The translations under genes were made by a program, and so were the position numbers. The notes under the pieces were generated by a model, which saw only the letters and a list, made by a program, of their open reading frames with translations, was not told where the DNA came from and made no database searches. A stretch of 64,000 nucleotides of DNA from Ewingella americana ATCC 33852 (GTDB lineage Bacteria; Pseudomonadota; Gammaproteobacteria; Enterobacterales; Enterobacteriaceae), in the NCBI RefSeq assembly GCF_000735345.1, contig NZ_JMPJ01000017.1:281218-345217 (forward strand). Direction: 5' to 3'. Positions 24,004-32,786 of the stretch are shown piece by piece (positions within the stretch are counted from its first letter, which is position 1; every line of letters starts with the position of its first letter).

Positions 24004-25224
24004 TCACCCCATAGCCGCCCCCAGTTGGAAGATGGGCAAGTACATCGCTATCACTAATCCTCCCACCAGTACCCCCATGACAACCATCATCAGTGGCTCT
24101 ATTGACTGCGCCATGCTGTCCGCCAATTGATTTGCCTGCTGGTGATGCCACTGCGCGAGTTTTAATAAGATTTCATCCAGCGACCCGGACTCCTCACCTA
24201 TATGGATTAATTGTTGGCAGAGGGAGGGGAAAAGGGGCGATTGCCCAAAGGCTTGGTGAAGCGGCGTGCCTAGCGTTATCTGATGTTTTATTTCCAAGAT
24301 AGCCTGTTCAAACAGCAGGTTAGTTGAAGCCGTTGCCGCCGCCTCAAGGCTGGCGATAAGCGTCAAGCCCGCCTGTTGCGTCATGGCAAGTGTTTGGAAT
24401 ATCTGACCTAAGCAGCTGTCTGCTATGAGGCTTCGGATCAACGGTACGCGCATCAGCAGCTTTTGTTCCCTTCTGCGCCACAGCGCTTCGGGATGATATT
24501 TTTTGAAGTAAAAGACGGTGGCAATAATGATGAGAAAAGTAGTTGCCGGACCAAAGCGTATCAATCCCTGTGACGCAAGGATCAATAGGGTAGTAAACCA
24601 CGGGAGCTGGGCATCAAATGAGGCATAGATTTTAGCAAATTCCGGCAGGACCATGGTTAGCATTAAAATGGTCACCGTACTGGCAATCGCCAATACAATC
24701 AGCGGATACCTCAGCGCCTTTTTTACCTTGCGGCTAAGCTCCGCCTGCTTCTCTTGCTGTAATGCAAGTTGTAGGCAGCAGTGGTCAAGCTGCCCGGTCA
24801 TTTCGCCGATAGCGATAATGCGACGGTAGATGACCGGAAAAACCTGCGGAAACTGCCCAACCATAGCGGAAAGCTGCGTGCCCTCCCGCACGCCGGTAAA
24901 GATAGTTTGCAGAATGCATCGCCACGGCGCTTTCGGGTGCTCATTCGCCAGTAGCGTCAAGCTGTTGACCAAGGGCAACCCGGTTTGCAGTAACGTCGCC
25001 AATTGCCGGATAAAAGCAATCAGGTCGGCACCTTTCCAATAGGCAGCGCGAACTCGCTGTTGGTACTTCACGCTGACGGGCTGGAGTGCCAGAGTGAACA
25101 GTTGTTGATGTACCGAGAGCTCATCCGCCGACAGCAGTTCTCCTGACTGTAAGTTGCCAAGGGCATCAACACCCTCCCAGCGATACAGGTTCAGGCGCTG
25201 TGTTGGCGGATGAGCCTCTGTCAT
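24004..25224 (-). CDS. hofC: Type IV pilus inner-membrane platform protein HofC (PilC/GspF family)
   Basis: This is the polytopic platform protein of a type IV pilus or related system. The 406-residue product has two T2SSF domains (about residues 65-190 and 270-390) and three hydrophobic helices, near residues 170-190, 215-235 and at the C-terminus. FIRQLATLLQTGLPLVNSL and LIHIGEESGSLDEILLKLA are typical of the family. It is the last gene of a ppdD-hofB-hofC operon and overlaps hofB by four bases. The proteins look intact, but the rest of a pilus machine is not in this window. Confidence 0.9.
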   Translation of the reverse strand: MTEAHPPTQRLNLYRWEGVDALGNLQSGELLSADELSVHQQLFTLALQPVSVKYQQRVRAAYWKGADLIAFIRQLATLLQTGLPLVNSLTLLANEHPKAPWRCILQTIFTGVREGTQLSAMVGQFPQVFPVIYRRIIAIGEMTGQLDHCCLQLALQQEKQAELSRKVKKALRYPLIVLAIASTVTILMLTMVLPEFAKIYASFDAQLPWFTTLLILASQGLIRFGPATTFLIIIATVFYFKKYHPEALWRRREQKLLMRVPLIRSLIADSCLGQIFQTLAMTQQAGLTLIASLEAAATASTNLLFEQAILEIKHQITLGTPLHQAFGQSPLFPSLCQQLIHIGEESGSLDEILLKLAQWHHQQANQLADSMAQSIEPLMMVVMGVLVGGLVIAMYLPIFQLGAAMG

Positions 25225-26696
25225 GCCGTTTCTCCCTCACCAGACACGCGGTAAAGCTCTTCAAGCGATGTCGTCCCTTGTTGAACCAGCAGCATCCCGG
25301 CCTCCATCAGCGTTTTATGCCCCTGAGAACGAGCAATTTTGTTTAGCTCGGCGACGCTGGCACCGTTAACCAGAGCCTGCTGTAGCGCAGGAGTGATGGT
25401 TAAAATCTCATAAATACCCGTCCTGCCGTAATAGCCTTGATAGCAGCGTTCACAGCCTCCCGCTATCCACAGTGGCATAGGGCCGGGACGGCCTTTTTCA
25501 CCATGATCCACGAAAGAGGCGTGGGGTTTTCGGCAGTGTGGGCAGAGCTTGCGGACCAAGCGTTGGGCTATCACCAGTTTTAAACTAGCGGCGATGTGAT
25601 AGCCCTCGATGCCCATCTGCCCCAAGCGATTAAGGGTTTCGCAGGTCGAATTGGTATGCAGAGTGGAGAGCACCAGATGACCCGTTTGTGCCGCTTTGAT
25701 AGCGATCTCGGCGGTTTCCTGATCGCGTATCTCGCCCACCATAATGACGTCCGGGTCTTGCCGCAGTAGAGCACGCAGCACGGTCGCGAAGTTTAAATCC
25801 GTTTTGGTATTAATCTGGGTCTGATTAATGCCCGTCACGGGGATCTCAACCGGATCCTCGACGCTACAGATATTGCGTTGCACGGCATTCAGATGCCGCA
25901 AACCGCCGTACAGCGTGACGGTTTTACCACTGCCAGTAGGGCCGGTGACCAGAATCAGCCCCTGTGGGCACTTCAAGGCATTGATGTAATGGCATAAATC
26001 ACGCGGCGTGAAGCCCAGTTGATCCAACCCCAAATCTTGCTGAGTTATCTTCAATACACGCAGAACGATTTTTTCACCGTAAAGCGTGGGCAGTGAGGAG
26101 ATCCGCAGAGAGAAGCGCTGGTTTTGCAGAGTCACCATCAGCTGTCCATCCTGCGGCAATCGCCTTTCAGCCACGTTGAGTTGGCCCATAATTTTGATGC
26201 GGGCGCACAGGCTGGCGTTCATGGAAGCCTCTGGTCCGGGGATCTCCTGCAACACTCCATCAATGCGTAGACGAATGCGCAGCGCGTTTTCGCTTGGCTC
26301 GAAATGAATATCTGAGGCTCGGCGAAGTATCGCGGTACGCAGCACCTGATTTAAGAAGTTAACCACCGGCGCTTCACTGTCATCCTCCAGTTCATTGCTG
26401 CTGGTGGCGAGTATCGACGCGATAGCCGCCGGATCCTCTAACGCCACTTCTTGCTGGCAAGCCGTAGAGCGCTCTATGGCTTGGGTGAAGCGTTCCGCCG
26501 CCCAGAATTCAATCTCGATTTTTAAGGCGCAGGCGAATTCGAGCGCCTTTTTAAGCGCATCGGTATCGCTTTCAACTTCATGGCAAGCCACCCTTAAGAT
26601 TGATTCATTCTTATGTAAAACAATGGCTTTGTAGCGCTGGCAAAGCTTGGTCAGCGCCTCGTCAGTGAGATGAGTAAGGTTCGCTGTTGTCATCAT
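25221..26696 (-). CDS. hofB: Type IV pilus assembly ATPase HofB (PilB/GspE family)
   Basis: HofB is the predicted assembly ATPase that powers pilin extrusion. The 491-residue protein has an N-terminal MshEN-like region, the GspE core with Walker A GPTGSGKT at residues 252-259, and Walker B DPDVIMVGEIRDQETAEIA. It also has a C-terminal zinc motif made of CPHC and CERC. It overlaps ppdD and hofC by four bases each. E. coli HofB is 461 residues, so this copy is somewhat longer. All ATPase motifs are intact. Confidence 0.92.
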   Translation of the reverse strand: MMTTANLTHLTDEALTKLCQRYKAIVLHKNESILRVACHEVESDTDALKKALEFACALKIEIEFWAAERFTQAIERSTACQQEVALEDPAAIASILATSSNELEDDSEAPVVNFLNQVLRTAILRRASDIHFEPSENALRIRLRIDGVLQEIPGPEASMNASLCARIKIMGQLNVAERRLPQDGQLMVTLQNQRFSLRISSLPTLYGEKIVLRVLKITQQDLGLDQLGFTPRDLCHYINALKCPQGLILVTGPTGSGKTVTLYGGLRHLNAVQRNICSVEDPVEIPVTGINQTQINTKTDLNFATVLRALLRQDPDVIMVGEIRDQETAEIAIKAAQTGHLVLSTLHTNSTCETLNRLGQMGIEGYHIAASLKLVIAQRLVRKLCPHCRKPHASFVDHGEKGRPGPMPLWIAGGCERCYQGYYGRTGIYEILTITPALQQALVNGASVAELNKIARSQGHKTLMEAGMLLVQQGTTSLEELYRVSGEGETA

Positions 26697-27160
26697 TCGG
26701 CCGCCTTAGGCGGTGAGGCAAAGCGGAAGACGCTTTCACAAGCCTGTTTCATCACTGCGTTTTGGGCGTTGGTACAGGTCCTCGTCCAGCTAATGGTGCC
26801 GGAAGTCGCGTTGAGTGATGGTGCCATCACGACGCTTAAACCACTTAGCGCCTGTTGGCCGGTGAGGGTGATAACCCCTGCTGCCACGGCAACCTGACTG
26901 ACATAGCGCGTCGCCGCCGTCGCCGGAATACCTTGAGTGGCGACATTGCACGGGGTGAGGGCGCCCTGATCTATGGCACAAAGTTCAACGCCCGTTTTAT
27001 AGGGCACCATGGTTTGCAGCATGTCGGTAAGCGCGGCTTTTTGAATGTAGCTTTGGTAAGCCGGGATCCCGATGGCGCTGAGTATCGCGATGATGGCGAT
27101 GACGACCATCAGTTCGATGAGGGTAAAGCCTTGTTGTCTTAGCTGTTTGTTGCTGACCAT
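26693..27160 (-). CDS. ppdD: Prepilin PpdD, major type IV pilin subunit
   Basis: PpdD is a type IV major pilin precursor. A short positively charged leader ends in glycine, and the prepilin peptidase site reads RQQG then FTLIELMVVIAIIAILSA, with the conserved Glu at mature position 5. Two cysteines near the C-terminus (ACESVF region and CTNAQN) probably form the usual disulfide. The second ATG (27160) is preferred because AAGGAG lies eight bases before it but only two bases before the ATG at 27166. It heads the ppdD-hofB-hofC operon. Confidence 0.92.
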   Translation of the reverse strand: MVSNKQLRQQGFTLIELMVVIAIIAILSAIGIPAYQSYIQKAALTDMLQTMVPYKTGVELCAIDQGALTPCNVATQGIPATAATRYVSQVAVAAGVITLTGQQALSGLSVVMAPSLNATSGTISWTRTCTNAQNAVMKQACESVFRFASPPKAAE

Positions 27161-27444
27161 TTTCATTTCTCCTTAATATTGATGGCTCAAGTTCGGGCCT
27201 CCATCGCCCTTGGTCAGCAACTTAGCGATTAATATTTTCCGCTGCCATGCCCGTTGAACGGCTCTCCGCGACACCTCGAGAAATAAAAATGAGCGCATGT
27301 AAAAGCCCGCAAAGATTGCGGCATGTCTCGCAGTGTTGAAGGTTGGGGTCAGAAGAAATCTGTATGGCAAGAAATAAGGTGGTAGAAGAGAAGGCAGGGA
27401 GAGAAATGCCCCCTGATGGCAGAGGGCAGGGTATCAATGAGGAG

Positions 27445-28359
<915 letters not shown>

Positions 28360-28432
28360 CTAAGGGAGAGAAAAAAACATGCTACCCTGTTGCCGTAATA
28401 AGTACCACCAAAGCCCACCGTTGAGGTCCTTG

Positions 28433-29002
28433 ATGCAGTTAGAAAATGGCTGGATTACCGAAGCTCGAAAGGTAATTTCCCCGCACTTTGATCTTCGCCC
28501 TGAAGATGAAATTCCTTCGCTGCTGGTTATTCATAACATCAGCCTGCCGCCCGGCCAGTTTGGCGGCCCCTATATCGATCAGCTGTTTACCGGCACGCTG
28601 GACCCCAACGAGCACCCTTATTTTGCCGATATCCACCACTTGCGCGTTGCGGCGCACTGCCTGATCCGCCGTGATGGCGAGGTGGTGCAGTATGTGCCTT
28701 TCGACAAACGTGCATGGCATGCTGGCGTTTCGGTGTGGCAGGGAAGGGAGCGCTGTAACGACTTTTCAATTGGTATTGAGCTGGAAGGGACGGATTCCGA
28801 CCCCTTTACCGAGGCGCAATATCAAAGCCTGATTTCAGTTAGTGAGTTGTTAATTAAGCACTATCCTATTAGTGTTGATAGCATCACTGGTCACAGTGAC
28901 ATCGCCCCCGGCCGCAAAACGGACCCCGGCCCTGAGTTTCAGTGGGAGCACTATTTGTCATCATTAGGGCAACATCAGGTTAACGAGAGCGACAGGGACT
29001 GA
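28433..29002 (+). CDS. ampD: 1,6-anhydro-N-acetylmuramyl-L-alanine amidase AmpD
   Basis: AmpD removes the peptide from 1,6-anhydroMurNAc-peptides in the cytoplasm during wall recycling; in many Enterobacterales its loss derepresses ampC beta-lactamase. The start ATG 28433 (MQLENGWI) gives 189 residues. Zinc ligands fall at H34, H154 and D164, and the catalytic Glu at E116, the same numbering as the E. coli family. An ATG 18 codons upstream is not supported by the family. A GAGGT ribosome-binding site lies just before 28433. It is followed by ampE after 67 bases. Confidence 0.95.
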   Translation: MQLENGWITEARKVISPHFDLRPEDEIPSLLVIHNISLPPGQFGGPYIDQLFTGTLDPNEHPYFADIHHLRVAAHCLIRRDGEVVQYVPFDKRAWHAGVSVWQGRERCNDFSIGIELEGTDSDPFTEAQYQSLISVSELLIKHYPISVDSITGHSDIAPGRKTDPGPEFQWEHYLSSLGQHQVNESDRD

Positions 29003-29069
29003 CGTAAACTACGGCGTAATGGATGGGCTATTTTCCGCCCTTGACGTGCAACAGAGAGAGTAATTACCG

Positions 29070-29924
29070 ATGACGTTATTTACCTTATTGTTGGTGCTGG
29101 CTTGGGAGCGCCTGTTCAAATTGGGCGAGCACTGGCAGTTAGATCATCGTTTCGAAGTGATTTTCCGTCGCGGGCACAATGCCAGCCTGACGAAAACTCT
29201 GGCGATTGCCATTGTCTGGATGGCCCTGCTATGGCTGGTACTGCGGGCGTTTCACGGTTTCTTCTTCGGCGTGCCTTCTTTAATTCTTTGGGTGGTGATT
29301 TGCCTGTTCTGCATCGGCGCGGGTATTAAGCGCAAGCATTACCGTGCCTATCTCAAGGCAGCGCGTCAGGGGGATGCTAACGCTTGTTCGGCTATGGCCG
29401 AGGAGCTAGCCCTTATCCACGGTTTACCGGTTGATTGTACTGAAGAAGTTCGACTAAGAGAGCTGCAAAATGCGCTGTTGTGGATTAACTTCCGCTACTA
29501 CTTGGCGCCGCTGTTTTGGTTCGTGGTCTTCGGCCCTTATGGCCCAATTGCGCTGGGTGGCTATGCCGTTTTGCGTGGTTATCAAACTTGGCTGGCGCGT
29601 CATACCACGCCGATGAAACGTTCACAGTCCGGGGTTGATGCCTTGCTGCATGTTCTGGATTGGATCCCTGTTCGTCTGGCTGGCGTGGCTTATGCGTTGC
29701 TGGGACACGGCGAGAAAGCGCTGCCAGCGTGGTTTGCATCTCTGGGCGATATCCACACTTCGCAATATCAGGTTTTGACCAATCTGGCACAGTTCTCATT
29801 GGCGCGTGACCCCCATACTGACCCAGTTCAGACGCCGCGTGCTGCGGTTTCTCTGGCGCGAAAAGTCACCATGATTATTCTGGTGGTGGTCGCGGTGCTG
29901 ACCATCTACGGCACTTTGGTTTAA
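29070..29924 (+). CDS. ampE: Inner-membrane protein AmpE
   Basis: AmpE is the membrane protein encoded with AmpD. It has been proposed to act as a sensor in beta-lactamase regulation, but its biochemical role is unproven. The 284-residue product, the E. coli length, has four hydrophobic segments: near the N-terminus, at residues 45-85, near 145-170 and at the C-terminus. It opens with [20 protein letters not shown], as in the family. It is probably cotranscribed with ampD. Confidence 0.93.
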   Translation: MTLFTLLLVLAWERLFKLGEHWQLDHRFEVIFRRGHNASLTKTLAIAIVWMALLWLVLRAFHGFFFGVPSLILWVVICLFCIGAGIKRKHYRAYLKAARQGDANACSAMAEELALIHGLPVDCTEEVRLRELQNALLWINFRYYLAPLFWFVVFGPYGPIALGGYAVLRGYQTWLARHTTPMKRSQSGVDALLHVLDWIPVRLAGVAYALLGHGEKALPAWFASLGDIHTSQYQVLTNLAQFSLARDPHTDPVQTPRAAVSLARKVTMIILVVVAVLTIYGTLV

Positions 29925-29960
29925 GTTCGATTCCATTCCAGCCAATCTTTTCCCGACAAT

Positions 29961-29990
29961 AAAAAAGCCCGGTTATTCACCGGGCTTTTT
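29961..29990. terminator. Bidirectional terminator between ampE and aroP
   Basis: AAAAAAGCCCGGT, a TATTC loop and ACCGGGCTTTTT form a strong hairpin with an A-tract on one side and a T-tract on the other, serving the convergent genes ampE and aroP. Confidence 0.9.
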
Positions 29991-30033
29991 ACTTTTAACA
30001 TTTATAGGCAAAAAAGCTTGGAAGTAAGAAAGC

Positions 30034-31410
30034 TTACTTGGCCGTCGCGTTAACTGCTTTGGTGTTTTTGCTTTTCAGCAGGTAACCCACAGCCAGAATG
30101 GCAATCCACACTGGGATCAGCCATACGGAGATCGCCATGCCCGGGGTGATAGCCATAATCACCAGAATCGCCGCCATAAACAGCAGGCAGATGTAGTTAC
30201 CGACGGGGTAGAGCAGTGCTTTGAACTTCGGCTCCACGCCTTCTTTGCGTTTAGCTTGGCGGAACTTGATGTGCGCCAGGCTAATCATCGCCCAGTTGAT
30301 CACCAGTGCAGAGACCACCAGAGCCATCAGCAGGCCAAAGGCTTCGCCCGGCATCAGGTAGTTAATCAGCACGCAAAGCGCAGTAGTCGTAGCCGATACC
30401 AGAATGGATGCCACTGGCACACCGCGTTTATCAACATTGAGCAAGGCTTTTGGCGCATTACCCTGTTGAGCAAGGCCGAACAGCATGCGGCTGTTGCAGT
30501 AAACGCAGCTGTTATAGACCGACAGCGCCGCCGTCAGGATAACCACGTTCAGGGCATTGGCTACCAGCGCATCGCCCAGCTCGTGGAAAATCAGCACGAA
30601 CGGGCTGGTGTCTGGCCCTACGCGAGTCCAAGGCATCAGCGACAGAAGAACCGCCAGCGAACCCACATAGAAAATCAGGATGCGGTAGATAACCTGATTG
30701 GTGGCTTTTGGAATGCTGACCTCTGGGTTATCGGCTTCAGCCGCGGTGATACCCACCAGCTCAAGGCCGCCAAACGAGAACATAATGATGGCCATCATCA
30801 TGACCAGCCCGGTCATGCCGTGAGGCAGGAACCCGCCTTGCTCCCACAGGTTACGCACGGTGGCCTGCGGGCCCGCGGTGTCGCTGAACAGTAACCAGCC
30901 GCCGAACAGGATCATGGCAACAACCGCCACAACCTTGATGATTGCGAACCAGAATTCCATTTCACCAAACACTTTCACGTTGGTGAGGTTGATGGCGTTA
31001 ATCAGCACGAAGAAGGCCGCAGCAGAGGCCCAGGTTGGGATCTCCGGCCACCAGAATTGAATGTATTTACCGACCGCGGTCAATTCTGCCATGGCAACCA
31101 GGATATAGAGCACCCAGTAGTTCCAGCCAGACGCGAAGCCAGCAAAACCACCCCAATATTTATAGGCAAAATGGCTAAATGAGCCTGCTACGGGCTCTTC
31201 CACGACCATCTCACCCAGCTGTCGCATAATCAAAAATGCTATAAATCCAGCGATAATATAGCCAAGGATAATTCCCGGGCCCGCGGATTGGATAACGGAG
31301 GCGCTGCCCAGAAACAGGCCTGTACCGACAGCCCCGCCCAGCGCAATCAACTGAATGTGGCGGTTTTTTAACCCGCGCTTCAGCTCATCGCCGTGTTGTC
31401 GATCATCCAT
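30034..31410 (-). CDS. aroP: Aromatic amino acid:proton symporter AroP
   Basis: AroP imports phenylalanine, tyrosine and tryptophan. The 458-residue protein (457 in E. coli) is an amino acid-polyamine-organocation permease with about twelve membrane helices. It opens with RHIQLIALGGAVGTGLFLGS, the family substrate-site signature, and has SHFAYKYWGGFAGFASGWNY. Two TyrR-like boxes lie just upstream of the start, which supports the aromatic assignment over the sister transporter PheP. It is divergent from pdhR. Confidence 0.93.
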   Translation of the reverse strand: MDDRQHGDELKRGLKNRHIQLIALGGAVGTGLFLGSASVIQSAGPGIILGYIIAGFIAFLIMRQLGEMVVEEPVAGSFSHFAYKYWGGFAGFASGWNYWVLYILVAMAELTAVGKYIQFWWPEIPTWASAAAFFVLINAINLTNVKVFGEMEFWFAIIKVVAVVAMILFGGWLLFSDTAGPQATVRNLWEQGGFLPHGMTGLVMMMAIIMFSFGGLELVGITAAEADNPEVSIPKATNQVIYRILIFYVGSLAVLLSLMPWTRVGPDTSPFVLIFHELGDALVANALNVVILTAALSVYNSCVYCNSRMLFGLAQQGNAPKALLNVDKRGVPVASILVSATTTALCVLINYLMPGEAFGLLMALVVSALVINWAMISLAHIKFRQAKRKEGVEPKFKALLYPVGNYICLLFMAAILVIMAITPGMAISVWLIPVWIAILAVGYLLKSKNTKAVNATAK

Positions 31411-31465
31411 CTACTGATCCTCTGTGTTTGGGTAAACCCCATACAAATCTGCACGTTAAGCAAGT

Positions 31466-31506
31466 TGTAAGGCGATGATTACAGTTATTGTATCTTTTTA
31501 TTTACG
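31466..31506 (-). promoter_or_regulatory. Pair of TyrR-like boxes upstream of aroP
   Basis: The consensus TyrR box is TGTAAA-N6-TTTACA. TGTAAG-GCGATG-ATTACA at 31466-31483 matches 10 of 12 positions, and TGTATC-TTTTTA-TTTACG at 31489-31506 matches 9 of 12. Their starts are 23 bases apart, the usual spacing of a strong and weak TyrR box pair. They lie 56 bases upstream of the aroP start codon. The stretch from 31411 to 31847 holds no gene, only these boxes and the pdhR promoter. Confidence 0.6.
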
Positions 31507-31747
31507 GCTGTCATGAGGCAAAAAACCAGCACGAACTACCGTTGGGGGAAGAATAGTGCTATGCGCGACAGTTTGCACCTGCTTTATGCAGCATTTGAAT
31601 AACTCATAAGCAAATAATGTGGAAAATTGTCTCAGATCTAAGAAATGTGATCGCGACCCGAGCAAAAAATAGAAATGCTAAATATTTGTTAAAATGTGCG
31701 AGCCTTGCTCATTTGCGGGGTGACCATATGGACACAAGGTGAATACT

Positions 31748-31776
31748 TTGTTACTTTACGGCCACGTTTTTTAAAT
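31748..31776 (+). promoter_or_regulatory. Candidate pdhR promoter
   Basis: TTGTTA at 31748-31753 and TTAAAT at 31771-31776 are 17 bases apart and overlap the PdhR operator, which would explain autorepression. A second candidate, the extended -10 TGTTAAAAT at 31687-31695, lies further upstream. Confidence 0.45.
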
Positions 31777-31791
31777 TGGTATTACCAATTT
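31773..31791. promoter_or_regulatory. PdhR operator
   Basis: The palindrome AAATTGGTATTACCAATTT matches the known PdhR site, which has AATTGGT and ACCAATT half-sites. It lies 57 bases before the pdhR start. In E. coli PdhR binds here to repress pdhR-aceEF and releases on pyruvate, and the same control is expected here. Confidence 0.82.
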
Positions 31792-31847
31792 ACTCCGTGC
31801 ACTCACAGATGTGCTACTCGCAGATTGCTATTCGTAGAGACCGTCAC

Positions 31848-32618
31848 ATGGCTTACAGCAAAATTCGACAACCTAAGTTGTCAGATGTGATCGAGCAGCA
31901 ACTTGAGTTCCTAATACTTGAAGGGACGCTACGTCCGGGTGAGAAACTTCTCCCTGAGCGTGAACTGGCAAAGCAGTTTGATGTTTCGCGTCCTTCTCTA
32001 AGAGAAGCAATCCAAAGTCTTGAAGCCAAAGGGTTGCTTCTACGCCGCCAGGGTGGTGGCACTTTCGTGCAGAGTAATCTCTGGCAGAGCGTGAGTGACC
32101 CACTGGCAGAATTACTCGCCGACCATCCTGAGTCACAATTTGATCTCCTTGAAACTCGTCATGCACTAGAAGGCATTGGGGCTTATTACGCCGCGCTTCG
32201 TGGCACAGATGACGATTTACAACGCATCCGCGACTGCCATGTATTGATTCAGGTTGCGCAGGATAGCGGAGACTTGGACGCCGAAGCTGACGCCGTTATG
32301 CAGTATCAAGTGGCTGTCACAGAAGCCGCGCATAATGTGGTGCTGCTGCATTTGCTCCGCTGTATGGGGCCAATGCTGGAGAAAAACGTTCGACAGAATT
32401 TTGAATTGCTCTATGCGCGCCGGGAAATGCTGGCGGTGGTGAGCAAGCATCGCGCTGGGATTTTCGAGGCGATAGTGGCACGCGAACCGGAAAAAGCGCG
32501 TGAAGCATCACACCGTCACCTGGCGTTTATTGAGGAAGTAATGCTGGATGTCAGCCGGGAGCGCAGTCGTCGCGACCGGTCTTTACGTCGACTACAGCAA
32601 CGCAAGGAAGAAAACTAG
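31848..32618 (+). CDS. pdhR: Pyruvate dehydrogenase complex repressor PdhR
   Basis: PdhR is a GntR/FadR-type repressor that senses pyruvate. From ATG 31848 ([14 protein letters not shown]) it has 256 residues. The N-terminal winged helix reads [19 protein letters not shown] and [18 protein letters not shown], followed by the all-helical FCD ligand domain ([27 protein letters not shown]). An in-frame ATG at 31776 lies within the operator and is not the likely start. It heads the pdhR-aceE-aceF-lpd locus. Confidence 0.95.
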   Translation: MAYSKIRQPKLSDVIEQQLEFLILEGTLRPGEKLLPERELAKQFDVSRPSLREAIQSLEAKGLLLRRQGGGTFVQSNLWQSVSDPLAELLADHPESQFDLLETRHALEGIGAYYAALRGTDDDLQRIRDCHVLIQVAQDSGDLDAEADAVMQYQVAVTEAAHNVVLLHLLRCMGPMLEKNVRQNFELLYARREMLAVVSKHRAGIFEAIVAREPEKAREASHRHLAFIEEVMLDVSRERSRRDRSLRRLQQRKEEN

Positions 32619-32676
32619 TCCACCAGGACCAACGTTGACGTTCTTATTTTGAGAACTGCGGCAACTAAACTGACGG

Positions 32677-32743
32677 GCCTGTCTTCGTGTGCTTTGAGTG
32701 GCATACATTTTCTGCACCAACACCAGAGCGCAGGAAGACAGGC
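32677..32743 (+). promoter_or_regulatory. Inverted repeat in the aceE leader
   Basis: GCCTGTCTTC at 32677-32686 and GAAGACAGGC at 32734-32743 are exact 10-base inverted repeats around a 47-base loop, ending 43 bases before the aceE start. In RNA this could fold into a long hairpin in the pdhR-aceE intergenic leader. Its role is not known to me. Confidence 0.45.
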
Positions 32744-32786
32744 TCCAGATAAACCAACGTATTAGATACAGATAAGGAAAAGCACC

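Noticed and set aside
27173-27370. 65-codon minus-strand frame between ppdD and nadC
   Set aside because: No ribosome-binding site and no family; the sequence reads as untranslated spacer.
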